A model generated the notes under the pieces. It did no database searches, was not told the DNA's origin, and saw nothing but the letters and a program-made list of their open reading frames with translations. The position numbers and the translations under genes were made by a program. DNA of 32,419 nucleotides from contig BQIW01000053.1 of the NCBI GenBank assembly GCA_021604105.1, forward strand, positions 1 to 32,419, in the 5' to 3' direction. Shown in pieces: positions 8,605 to 16,123 of the stretch; position 1 is the first letter of the stretch, and each line of letters begins with the position of its first letter. The DNA comes from Nitrospirales bacterium. Lineage in GTDB: Bacteria; Nitrospirota; Nitrospiria; Nitrospirales; UBA8639.

Positions 8605-9474
8605 TTACCCTCTGGTCCCGGAAATATAGGCACCCGTGAGTTCATGTATGGGATTCTCAAAAATGGCTTGGGCAGGGCCATATTCCACCAGTGTACCGGA
8701 CCCTTCAAACGACCAGAAAAACGCGATGTGGTCGGCAATGCGCCGGGCCTGGGCTAAGTTGTGGGTAACAATCATGATCGTAACATGACCTCGTAAGCTG
8801 ACGATCAGATCCTCAACGATTCCACTGGACAGGGGATCCAGCGCACTGCATGGCTCATCAAGCAGAAGAAGATCCGGAGACAACACCAGGGCTCTGGCCA
8901 GGCAGAGCCGTTGTTGTTGTCCTCCCGACAAGGCTTGAGCGGGATGGTCAAGCCGGTCTTTGACTTCATGCCAGAGCCCAACTTGCTGGAGGACATTTTC
9001 CATGGCGGAGTGTAATACGGTGCGATGATGCGTTCCGTGTTCGCGGAGAGGGAGTTCCAGGTTTTTGCGAATGGAAAAGGGAAAAACGGTGGGTTTTTGA
9101 AAAATCATTCCCACAGCACGACGCAATTGGAGAAGATCGGTTGTGGGGGCGAGGATATCCAATTCATTCATGTGCAGGTTCCCGGAGACCTGGCATCCTG
9201 GGATCAAATCCGTTAAGCGATTGAGGCTCATGAGAAAACTGGTTTTTCCACAACCTGAAGGCCCCACTAACGCCGTTATGCATCCTCGATTGATTTCAAG
9301 AGTCACATTCCGAAGCGCCTGATGATCCTGATAGGCGATAGAAAGGTTTTTCGCGCGAATATGAGTGACGGGCTCACAGCAGAGTTCGTCGGATGGATAG
9401 GGGACCCATGGTCTGAGCCCTGCCGGTTTGCCGGGCTCAGGATTTATGCGGAAAGTCGGTTGCATGATGTCCAT
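8605..9474 (-). CDS. pstB: Phosphate ABC transporter ATP-binding protein PstB (system 2)
   Basis: This 289-aa ABC ATPase has Walker A GPSGCGKTS, a PstB-type Q-loop FQKPTVFP, signature LSGGQQQR, Walker B LLLLDEPCSALDP and the switch histidine in VTHN. A poorly conserved N-terminal extension of about 45 residues is rich in proline. It overlaps the end of pstA2 by 31 bp, so the two are probably translated together. No strong ribosome-binding site is visible, and an ATG at residue 4 is an alternative start. It is clearly a PstB relative but quite divergent from the system-1 copy, so it is not a recent duplicate. It should power import through PstC2/PstA2. Confidence 0.9.
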   Translation of the reverse strand: MDIMQPTFRINPEPGKPAGLRPWVPYPSDELCCEPVTHIRAKNLSIAYQDHQALRNVTLEINRGCITALVGPSGCGKTSFLMSLNRLTDLIPGCQVSGNLHMNELDILAPTTDLLQLRRAVGMIFQKPTVFPFSIRKNLELPLREHGTHHRTVLHSAMENVLQQVGLWHEVKDRLDHPAQALSGGQQQRLCLARALVLSPDLLLLDEPCSALDPLSSGIVEDLIVSLRGHVTIMIVTHNLAQARRIADHIAFFWSFEGSGTLVEYGPAQAIFENPIHELTGAYISGTRG

Positions 9475-10298
9475 CGTGAGGCAATCCAGGAAGAAGAAAC
9501 GTTAATGATGAACACAAGGCCCACCAAGACAAGAGCGGTCGCATAGGCGTGGGGGTTCCCGCCAGCCACATTCATGGCTAAATCGTAAATGTGTACTGCG
9601 AGAGATCGTCCCGAGTCCATCAAGGATTCCGGCATCCGGGCCACGTAGCCACTGGTAAAAATCAAGGCTGCCGTTTCGGCAACGGCTCGTCCAAGTCCGA
9701 GGATGATTCCTACGAGCAGGCCGGGGAGGGCTGCAGGAAGGAGAATCCTTCGAATAGTCGTCGTTTTTGAAAGGCCAAGGGCTGCTGCGGATAATCGTTG
9801 TTCCTGGGAAATGGCGTGGAAACTTTCCTCAACCGTGCGAATCAAAATTGGTAACACCATGCAGGCTAAGGTGAGACCTCCCGAGAGAATAGAGAATCCT
9901 AATCCCAGGATCTGGCAGAATAGGGCGTTGCCAAACAGGCCAAAGACAATGGAGGGCACGCCTGCGAGTACGTCCAGCGAGCCCCGGATCAGTCGCCCCA
10001 GAACATGATCGTGACGGGTGTATTCCGACAGAAACAGTGCCGTCCCCAATCCCATGGGGACGGCTGTCCCCATGCATACTCCCACAATCAGCAGGGTGGA
10101 TATGAGGATGGGGCCGATCCCGCCTTCCCGCCCTGCATTCTGTGGAGCAGAGAACACAAAGCTGAATGAAAGTTGGTCCCAACCATTCCAGAGTAAATCA
10201 CCCATTATCCAGATAAAGGGAATGGTGACCATGGTCGCCCCTATCCATATGAGGACGCTGAGACAGTATTCTTGAAGTTGCCTACTTTGCAGATACAT
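9444..10298 (-). CDS. pstA: Phosphate ABC transporter permease PstA (system 2)
   Basis: This 284-aa membrane protein has about six hydrophobic segments, beginning at WIGATMVTIPFIWIMGDLLW. The permease docking loop LSAAALGLSKTTTIRRILLPAALPG replaces the usual EAA by SAAALG, and is followed by GRAVAETAALIFTSG, the PstA hallmark. The start ATG lies inside the end of pstC2 (17-bp overlap) and the gene overlaps pstB2 at its 3' end, so the operon is very compact. It is only loosely similar to PstA of system 1. Confidence 0.9.
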   Translation of the reverse strand: MYLQSRQLQEYCLSVLIWIGATMVTIPFIWIMGDLLWNGWDQLSFSFVFSAPQNAGREGGIGPILISTLLIVGVCMGTAVPMGLGTALFLSEYTRHDHVLGRLIRGSLDVLAGVPSIVFGLFGNALFCQILGLGFSILSGGLTLACMVLPILIRTVEESFHAISQEQRLSAAALGLSKTTTIRRILLPAALPGLLVGIILGLGRAVAETAALIFTSGYVARMPESLMDSGRSLAVHIYDLAMNVAGGNPHAYATALVLVGLVFIINVSSSWIASRWTSCNRLSA

Positions 10299-11169
10299 AG
10301 GTGTTTCGATGTCGTAGGGCCTCTGCCGTGCTGACGACCAGGGCCACGACTCCCATAAGGAAGAGCCCGCTCATGAATAATGCTGCACGGTGGTCGCCCA
10401 ACGCATAAGCCATTTCCAGAGCAATGTTTGCGGTCAGGGTTCTGACCGGATCAAAGAGGTGGGATGGAGTTTGTACGACGTTTCCACAGACCATCAGAAC
10501 GGCCATAGTTTCCCCGAGCGCCCGGGCCAAACCCAAAAGGATGCCAGTGAAGAGTCCCATCCTGGTGGTGGGAAGAATCACATGCCAAATCATCGACCAT
10601 CGGCTGAATCCTAAGGCTGAGCTAGTATGAATCAGGGCGATGGGAACGTGGGCCAGGCTCGCATGGGACACTAACATGATGGTGGGCATGATCATCAGAG
10701 TCAGGATGAGTATGCCACTTATCAGACTTGGGCCTGGTGGATGCCAACGGCCGATGATCGGAACCAGAACCATGAGACCCCAAAAGCCGAAGACGACCGA
10801 AGGAATTCCGGCTAGGAGTTCAACCATGCGGCGGTACCATCGGGCAAGCAGAGGAGGCGCATAAAAATGACAAAAGAGCGCCGAGAGAATTCCGAAGGGG
10901 GAGGCAAACAGCACCGCGCCGGTGGTCGCCAGGAGACTGCCCCAAACCATCGATGTCAGTTGATACGAGTTCTCGGTCGGATACCAGTCCGGATCGCTGA
11001 AAAAGCGTGACAGCCCGATGTTTTGAAGGGCCGGCCAGGATTCGTGAAAGAGAAACGCTACGACCAGAAATAAGAGGCCTCCTGCCGTCAATGCAAGAAG
11101 TCTCACGCTCCCTAAGAGCAGGAAATCACCCCTGGAGCGGGACAAAGTATTGCTGGAGAATGAGATCAT
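10282..11169 (-). CDS. pstC: Phosphate ABC transporter permease PstC (system 2)
   Basis: This permease is about 295 aa from the first ATG (11169). The frame continues upstream to a TTG at 11238, and another TTG at about 11142 would start just before SRSRGDFLLLG, so the start is uncertain. The first helix is VRLLALTAGGLLFLVVAFLF in part. The docking loop SALGFSRWSMIWHVILP and the motif ARALGETMAVLMVCG are typical of PstC. The chosen start lies within the last 44 bp of pstS2, so translation is probably coupled. It pairs with PstA2 to form the membrane channel. Confidence 0.88.
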   Translation of the reverse strand: MISFSSNTLSRSRGDFLLLGSVRLLALTAGGLLFLVVAFLFHESWPALQNIGLSRFFSDPDWYPTENSYQLTSMVWGSLLATTGAVLFASPFGILSALFCHFYAPPLLARWYRRMVELLAGIPSVVFGFWGLMVLVPIIGRWHPPGPSLISGILILTLMIMPTIMLVSHASLAHVPIALIHTSSALGFSRWSMIWHVILPTTRMGLFTGILLGLARALGETMAVLMVCGNVVQTPSHLFDPVRTLTANIALEMAYALGDHRAALFMSGLFLMGVVALVVSTAEALRHRNTYVSAK

Positions 11170-11968
11170 GGACCTGAGGTGATTGCGCGAAATCAATAAA
11201 GGTTTTAACGAGTCCTGCGGGAGGAGATTTTGTGACAAGGGTGAGTGGACGAGAGAGAGGAAATCTCCCTTCCCGGACCGTTTCGAGAGTGGCCGGAATA
11301 TGTTGCAGGGCTAACAATCGGATCCCTATGCCATGGGCCGCATCATACTGCGCCGTTCCAATGGAGACATAGCCGATCGCATTGGGGTTGCCGGCCACGG
11401 TTTTAATACCCTGCTCGTTGTCTCCAATGACCACATGAGCGTGAATATCGCGATTGGATAGGTGAAAATAGTCTAGAAATAATTCCAGGGTGGAACGCCC
11501 TTCTGCTTTATTCACCACGGTAATCCCCGAATCAGGACCGCCAACGTGACTCCAATTCGTGCTGCTTCCGGTATAGATAGACCGGATTTGGTCATCGGTT
11601 AATTCCTGGACGGGATTTGATGTGTGGAGGATGATCGTGATGCCGTCATGGGCAATGACTGATCCATTCAAATGTTGTTCTTGAGATTTCAGGGCACGAG
11701 AGGCCATACCAATGTCAGCCAATCCATTCACGGTATCGGCAATGCCACGAGAGGAACCTCCGGTTTGAACGTCCACCCGGACCTTCGGGTGAAGGGTCTC
11801 AAAGCGTTTGCCGATTTCGGATACCAAGGGGGCCATGGTACTGGAGCCGGTGATGATCAGTCTTTCTCCTTCTGCCCGGGCGCTCGGATATTCCCATGCC
11901 CATGCCCAGAGCAGAGGACCAACCAGGAAGACTCTCAGTGTGAAAAAGAAAAAAGTGGAGAAAGGCAT
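11126..11968 (-). CDS. pstS: Periplasmic phosphate-type binding protein PstS2 (system 2)
   Basis: This protein is about 280 aa, counted from the first ATG at 11968; the open frame starts at a TTG 9 bases earlier. A signal peptide ends near residue 30 (YPSARA). PstS-family loops are present: GSSTMAPL, QTGGSSRGIAD and GMASRALK. The third anion-binding loop reads KAEGRSTLELF where classical PstS has DSGT, so the SGT triplet is replaced. I recall EGRST-type loops from a subgroup of PstS-like proteins, but ligand preference cannot be read from sequence. It follows the ArsR gene by 37 bp and heads the transporter genes. There is no clear ribosome-binding site, so coupling to the ArsR gene is possible. 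Confidence 0.88.
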   Translation of the reverse strand: MPFSTFFFFTLRVFLVGPLLWAWAWEYPSARAEGERLIITGSSTMAPLVSEIGKRFETLHPKVRVDVQTGGSSRGIADTVNGLADIGMASRALKSQEQHLNGSVIAHDGITIILHTSNPVQELTDDQIRSIYTGSSTNWSHVGGPDSGITVVNKAEGRSTLELFLDYFHLSNRDIHAHVVIGDNEQGIKTVAGNPNAIGYVSIGTAQYDAAHGIGIRLLALQHIPATLETVREGRFPLSRPLTLVTKSPPAGLVKTFIDFAQSPQVHDLILQQYFVPLQG

Positions 11969-12005
11969 AAGGTGCAACAGGATTTCTGCGTTGAAGAAGA
12001 ACGCG

Positions 12006-12305
12006 TTAATCGAAGGAAATTTTGCAGCACCCCAGATGGATGGATTTGGCCGTGGTTGAATCTGAAACGCTTTCCGGCACTTGGTAAATCATGGTTTTCC
12101 CCTCTCGAGATGATTCCACTAAGCCTGCATCTCGAAGAATGGCCAAATGGTGGGACAATAAACTCTGTTCAACATCCAATTCATCCATAAGTTCTCCGAC
12201 ATTTTTCGGTCCTGACATGAGGGTTTCAATCACCCCCAGACGGGTTGGGTCTGACAAAACTTTCAGTTTATCCGCACAAGCGGGGGAAATAATTTTTGTT
12301 TTCAT
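12006..12305 (-). CDS. ArsR/SmtB-family transcriptional regulator
   Basis: This 99-aa winged-helix repressor spans the normal ArsR fold: KLKVLSDPTRLGVIETLM (helices 1-2), then VGELMDELDVEQSLLSHHLAILRDAGLVESSREGK in two parts (recognition helix and wing, residues 36-70). The classical arsenic site ELCVCDL in helix 3 is absent (GELMDEL instead). Cysteines occur at 10, 93 and 94; the C-terminal pair resembles the Cys95/Cys96 site of the Acidithiobacillus ferrooxidans ArsR. It is first in a predicted operon with pstS2-C2-A2-B2 and porin 2, and divergent from another phosphate-binding protein. It probably represses one or both sides. The ATG at 12305 lacks an obvious SD sequence. Confidence 0.88.
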   Translation of the reverse strand: MKTKIISPACADKLKVLSDPTRLGVIETLMSGPKNVGELMDELDVEQSLLSHHLAILRDAGLVESSREGKTMIYQVPESVSDSTTAKSIHLGCCKISFD

Positions 12306-12678
12306 GGAAATTGATAGAAAATTTTGAAATGTAAAAATGTATTTAATATGACTGCATTTTCATATGAATGAAATTTAATTTGAATCCTTGTTGTGAGTCA
12401 AGGTTTCATGGAAGCCGTCGTCCCCATATCCCGGGATAGCCTGATATTCATCGAAGAGCAATAGATAACATACGCAGAAAAAGATAAATTATAGCAGGGG
12501 GCCCTGGATGAAAATTTACATAAATGTAACACCCGAGAAATAAATCCGACACAATACCAAGCTAGCCTCAATCCTAAAGTCATAAAAAATGAGATAATGA
12601 GGGTACCTTCCTTCTTACATTGGAACCGGTGGTTTTGGGATGATGAAGCATATTAATCCTTACTTAGGAGAAACACAC
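12306..12678. promoter_or_regulatory. Divergent control region between arsR-pst2 and the third PstS gene
   Basis: This AT-rich region of about 370 bp has no gene. Candidate operators are an inverted repeat ATATG-N10-CATAT at 12346-12365 overlapping the palindrome TTCATATGAA (12359-12368), about 40-60 bp upstream of the ArsR start, and TTACAT-AA-ATGTAA at 12516-12529. A further ATGTAA lies at 12329-12334. Dyads of this size and AT content are typical of ArsR-family operators. A possible -10 for the plus-strand gene is GATAAT near 12590. No Pho box was found here. Confidence 0.5.
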
Positions 12679-13719
12679 GTGAAGTCAACAAACATAAAGC
12701 TGCTGAAGTCCAGTGTATGGCTGGGAGTGATGTTGGTTGGGACACCGGTGATGGGAGAACACGACCTGTTTCCCCGTATCGACCAACAGATTCCCCATTA
12801 CTCTTCGGAGATTGGAGTGTCCGGGAAGATCAAAATAATTGGTTCCAATACCATGGACCCGCTTCTGAAAAAATGGAAAGACCGGCTGGGAAAAGTTCAA
12901 CCTCATATGGACATTACTCTGGATACGAAGGGGTCCAATATCGGATTCGAGTCTTTGATGAGTGGGAAGACCCATATCGCGGCCATGTCCCGTCCGCTGA
13001 CAAATGAGGAAATCGAGGAATTCACCACACGGGTCGGGTACCCGCCCACTTCGGTGCCCGTTGCCGTGGATGCGTTTGCAGTCTTTGTGCATAAGGATAA
13101 TCCGCTCGATCAAATCACCTTTCAACAATTAGATGCCGTATTCTCGTCTGAGAGGCGACGAGGGGCTCAGGAGCCTCTGGACCATTGGGGCCAACTGGGG
13201 CTTTCCGGCACATGGGAACAAGCGCCTATCCTTGCGCAGATTCGGGATTCCAATTCAGGTACCGGACAGTTTTTCAGGGATTTAGTCCTCCTGGGTGGGG
13301 AAGATAAAGAGACGAGTGTTAAACAGCCTGGTGCCGCGTCGGTTGTTCATGCCGTTATGAATGATCCCTATGCCATCGGCTATAGTGGAATTGGGTATCG
13401 CACCGATTCCGTCAAACCACTGCGCGTGGCTGGCGAGCAAGGGGAACCGTTTATCGAGGCGACATTTGAAACTGCCGGCAATGGATCCTATCCACTTCGG
13501 CGCGTGCTCTATCTGTATTTGAACCATCCTTCACATGCCGAGGATTCTCCTCTTCTGTCGGAAATCATTAAATTTGCTGTGAGTCAAGAAGGCCAGCAGG
13601 TAGTTGTCCAATCAGGTTTTTTCCCGTTACCCACCCAAGACCTGGTTGCCTTGTATGCTACCTGGTCCAAGCCGATTACTTCCGCAGCTAGCACTGCGAA
13701 CCCCCAAAACATCCGATAA
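12679..13719 (+). CDS. Solitary phosphate-binding protein of the PstS family (third copy)
   Basis: This protein is 346 aa from the GTG at 12679, chosen because AGGAG lies 8 bases upstream and a good signal peptide follows at once (helix WLGVMLVGTPVMG). An in-frame ATG at 12640 would add 13 hydrophilic residues. Binding loops of the PstS superfamily are seen: IIGSNTMDPLL, LDTKGSNIGFESLMSG, AAMSRPL and RDSNSGTGQFF. The conserved YAIGYSGIGYRT follows. It has no permease genes beside it on its own strand. It may supply another affinity class to either Pst transporter or act as a sensor. It shares the control region with the ArsR gene. A decayed relative lies 2 kb downstream. Confidence 0.87.
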   Translation: MKSTNIKLLKSSVWLGVMLVGTPVMGEHDLFPRIDQQIPHYSSEIGVSGKIKIIGSNTMDPLLKKWKDRLGKVQPHMDITLDTKGSNIGFESLMSGKTHIAAMSRPLTNEEIEEFTTRVGYPPTSVPVAVDAFAVFVHKDNPLDQITFQQLDAVFSSERRRGAQEPLDHWGQLGLSGTWEQAPILAQIRDSNSGTGQFFRDLVLLGGEDKETSVKQPGAASVVHAVMNDPYAIGYSGIGYRTDSVKPLRVAGEQGEPFIEATFETAGNGSYPLRRVLYLYLNHPSHAEDSPLLSEIIKFAVSQEGQQVVVQSGFFPLPTQDLVALYATWSKPITSAASTANPQNIR

Positions 13720-13770
13720 TCTTTCGCGGAAAAAATTTGTCGGGCCAAGTCATTTGCCATAATGATGAGG

Positions 13771-13799
13771 TGGTCTCACGCTGAAAAGGTGTGAGACCA
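13771..13799 (+). terminator. Hairpin after the third PstS gene
   Basis: A perfect 9-bp stem (TGGTCTCAC / GTGAGACCA) with an 11-base loop starts 51 bp after the stop at 13719. It is followed by TCGGTTT, only a weak U-run. It is a likely transcription end for the solitary binding protein. From here to 14170 I see no gene. Confidence 0.55.
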
Positions 13800-14171
13800 T
13801 CGGTTTGGTCCGATATTCGAATTCTATCTTCCTGTCTGGAGCGATGTCTCTGCTCACTCCCATGTGGTTTTATTGCATGCAATTTTCGGTGATGGGTTTT
13901 ATTCTGGTCCCCGAACATGCCGCTAAGTGATTTTGTTAGATGGACAGTGGAACCTTCGTGGGAGTGGGAGGAGTGTGCCGGCTACGGGGGACGGTTATGA
14001 AGAAGACAGGCCTGAGCTAGATTATTTCTGAAACGTCTATCTTCTCCTCTCGGGTTGTATCGGTGCGGAAGGAAAGGTGGGAGTTCTTTGGCTTTTCGTT
14101 TTTCTCTCAACCACCTTCTTTATTCGGTACAGACCACTCTGCGAGATTTGTTCGTGGACCTTGGCCTGAGA

Positions 14172-14207
14172 CCCTTCGACACCGCTCGGGTCAGGCTTGC
14201 CGAAGGG
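14172..14207. repeat. Short intergenic inverted repeat CCCTTCG...CGAAGGG
   Basis: CCCTTCG (14172-14178) and CGAAGGG (14201-14207) flank a 22-base GC-rich centre, inside an otherwise gene-free region. It looks like a REP-type intergenic repeat, and a similar CCCGAAGGG core occurs inside the 215-bp mobile element. Only this copy is seen in the window, so dispersal is inferred. Confidence 0.35.
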
Positions 14208-14284
14208 CTCGGGGTGAAATTTTAGGGTGAAGGTGGCTGTTTTTTTTCCCCAACATGAATTCCCCATACAGATGTCGATCTTGA

Positions 14285-14344
14285 AGGGGACAGGCAATTC
14301 CTGTCTACCCCTGTGTGTACCAGCCATGCGGCCGGTACACACAG
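14285..14344. other. Two adjacent hairpins in a gene-free stretch
   Basis: The first hairpin pairs AGGGGACAGG with CCTGT and CCCCT (three-base bulge) around a CAATT loop, ending at 14312. The second is a perfect 11-bp stem CTGTGTGTACC (14311-14321) / GGTACACACAG (14334-14344) with a 12-base loop. They lie about 180 bp beyond the stop of the minus-strand Slp-like gene. No U-run follows on either side. The flanks (13800-14526) show no convincing gene. Confidence 0.45.
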
Positions 14345-14526
14345 AGTCGGGCATCACGAAATACCAGAAGGTCTGACATCCCGTATGTTGGGCTTATCCG
14401 AAACTGCCCCTATTTTTTGATCATACAGAGCCGGCTATCTGTAAAAGCGACGAAGACATCCGCCGAATCGTGTATGGCGTTGAGTGCGAGGAGGGTTCCT
14501 CGTTTTGTGCTAAATTGCTCACCCTT

Positions 14527-15087
14527 TTAATCCGCACAGACTATTCGGTGTCTCACTGGAGGATATTCGACATCTCTTTGGCTGGAGTTGTCAACGTCAT
14601 CTCCGGTTTCCCAAATTTTAATACATTTAGCATTCACATACAGGAGATTCATTCTGGGACCAAACACGTTGACCAAGGCTTTTCGTGTCCCCTCTACTTT
14701 TCCTTCAAAAAGGAATTTATTTCCACGAGTGGTGTAAAATTCTTTTTTACGTTTTCCAACAAATCGAATAAGAAAATGTCGGTTGTTATCCAATTGCCCG
14801 TTCTGTGGAGCTTGATCGACGTTATCTTTTGAATAGGGGAGCCATTTGGCTAACACCAGATACCCTTCGTCCGTTTCATCCATGCTGACGACGGCTCCTG
14901 CCAGTTTCGTTTCCTGGCCGACATATTTTTCTGAATTTCCAGCTATCTCGTCGAACTGGGATTCGGTGGTGACAATTTTGGCTCCCTTGTCTTCAGGGAA
15001 CAATTCCTCAGAGTTTGCGTGTGTGGTGTATCCACTTTGCAGACTTACTAATCCCAATAAGCTGAATACCAGAAACCCTTTTCTCAT
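14527..15087 (-). CDS. Exported Slp-like protein
   Basis: The start is the ATG at 15087: AAGGAGG lies 6 bases before it, whereas the ATG two codons earlier overlaps that SD sequence. The 186-aa product has a signal peptide of about 24 residues (MRKGFLVFSLLGLVSLQSGY onward). The mature part (KYVGQETKLAGAVVSM..., VLAKWLPYS, HFLIRFVGKR, FLFEGKVEGTR) has the rhythm of the Slp/YeaY outer-membrane protein family: 'Y-G-G-V...PL...RF'. Unlike Slp it has no lipobox cysteine, so it is probably soluble periplasmic or held otherwise. A small inverted repeat ACACCG-N7-CGGTGT (15116-15134) lies just upstream. The family match is by eye and function is unknown. Confidence 0.7.
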   Translation of the reverse strand: MRKGFLVFSLLGLVSLQSGYTTHANSEELFPEDKGAKIVTTESQFDEIAGNSEKYVGQETKLAGAVVSMDETDEGYLVLAKWLPYSKDNVDQAPQNGQLDNNRHFLIRFVGKRKKEFYTTRGNKFLFEGKVEGTRKALVNVFGPRMNLLYVNAKCIKIWETGDDVDNSSQRDVEYPPVRHRIVCAD

Positions 15088-15538
15088 AACCATCCTCCTT
15101 CATGTTAGCCAAATAACACCGGACATAACGGTGTGAACGAAATGACATGATGCCCGTTGAATCGGTCATCAATATGTTCAATACGAGGACGATCCTACTA
15201 TTCCTTTATGTCAGGAATATCAAGAGATTGTTACAAGGCAGTAAATTTCCATGTGTCGTGCACTCATGATTTTTTACTCTGGTCCACCTTGGCAAAGATC
15301 GTGGCCGTATCTTTTTGGCACGTGAATATTTAGGCCTGTCATGGTGGCAGAGGGAGTCTGCAAGTCAGCAAAATGGTCTGCCGGCTAACTTGAGCGGATG
15401 TACTGTTCACGATGTTTGCACCCTCAACTCATATCCAACGATGAGCGGAGAGACCGGAGATCTCTGACCTCTTTGTGTACATACTTTCAGGGCGGGAATG
15501 ACGGATTAGGAAGAATTACCTGAAATACCATAATGACA

Positions 15539-15890
15539 TCAGTTCATGTTTTAAGGAAAGATTCCTTTATGGCACCTCTTTACAATGGGATGCGTTGGTT
15601 TTCTCTGAAAGACGCGGAGGGTCTTTGGAGTTTTCCGACACCTCGTGGCAGTTGGGTCTATTCGGGATTTGGGAACAAGCCCCAGTTGTTTCTCAAATTC
15701 GAGATGCCCAATCATGTGCCGGACAGTTTCCCAAAGGTTTCGTCTTACCGGGCAGAAAAGATAGGGCTTTGGTCTGGTTCAGCCAGGTGTTGCGTCTGTT
15801 GTCAATGCGATAACGAATGGTCCTTTTGCTTTAGGCTATGGTGGAATCGGCTATCGCACAAATTTCGTTATGTCATTGCGGCGGGAATGA
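15539..15890 (+). pseudogene. Decayed PstS-family gene fragment
   Basis: Three reading frames in succession match residues in the middle of the intact PstS paralogue at 12679-13719. SVHVLRKDSF (from 15539) resembles AVFVHKDNPL. After a frameshift, LQWDALVFSERR...WEQAPVVSQIRDAQSCAGQF (about 15568-15780) matches the region with WEQAPILAQIRDSNSGTGQF, 13 of 20 identical. After another shift, QPGVASVVNAITNGPFALGY... (15780-15890) matches with 22 of 34 identical. Both the signal-peptide end and the C-terminal third are missing. It is a dead duplicate. The gene-free stretch before it (15088-15538) shows only the upstream hairpin of the neighbouring gene. Confidence 0.8.
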
Positions 15891-15934
15891 ACGATTCGTT
15901 CGCTGACATGCGCAGGATAGAAAATCAAGATTAG

Positions 15935-16122
15935 GGGAGTGTTGAATAATAATTTCCAAGGGCATATTGACCCACAGGCACATTGCATAATAGAGGCCTC
16001 GGGGCGGTTCAAAAAAGTTCGTCCAGCAAGGCCACAGTCATTTTTGCGCGCAGAGCGTACTTCCAGTACGTGAGCACGGAAAAATGGCGAGAACGCCGCT
16101 GGCGGCTTTTTTCAACAGCCCC
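15935..16122 (+). mobile_element. Miniature inverted-repeat element, copy 2 (188 bp variant)
   Basis: It has the same ends as the other copies (GGGAGTGTTGAATAA on the left, TTCAACAGCCCC on the right). It is flanked by ATTAG at 15930-15934 and 16123-16127. It is shorter than copies 1 and 3, mainly because of a 24-bp internal deletion after the CGGTTCAAAAAA segment, and is more divergent in its left third. The right-hand duplication contains the TTA that is the stop codon (complement) of the transglutaminase gene. It encodes no protein. Confidence 0.82.
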
Positions 16123-16123
16123 A

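Noticed and set aside
14037-14357. 106-codon minus-strand frame in the gene-free interval
   Set aside because: It runs through inverted repeats and hairpins and has unprotein-like composition; most likely non-coding.
15100-15160. Possible Pho box upstream of the Slp-like gene (TGTCAT followed by TTCACAC)
   Set aside because: Only the first half matches; the second half deviates at key positions, so it does not reach the standard of the site before pstS.
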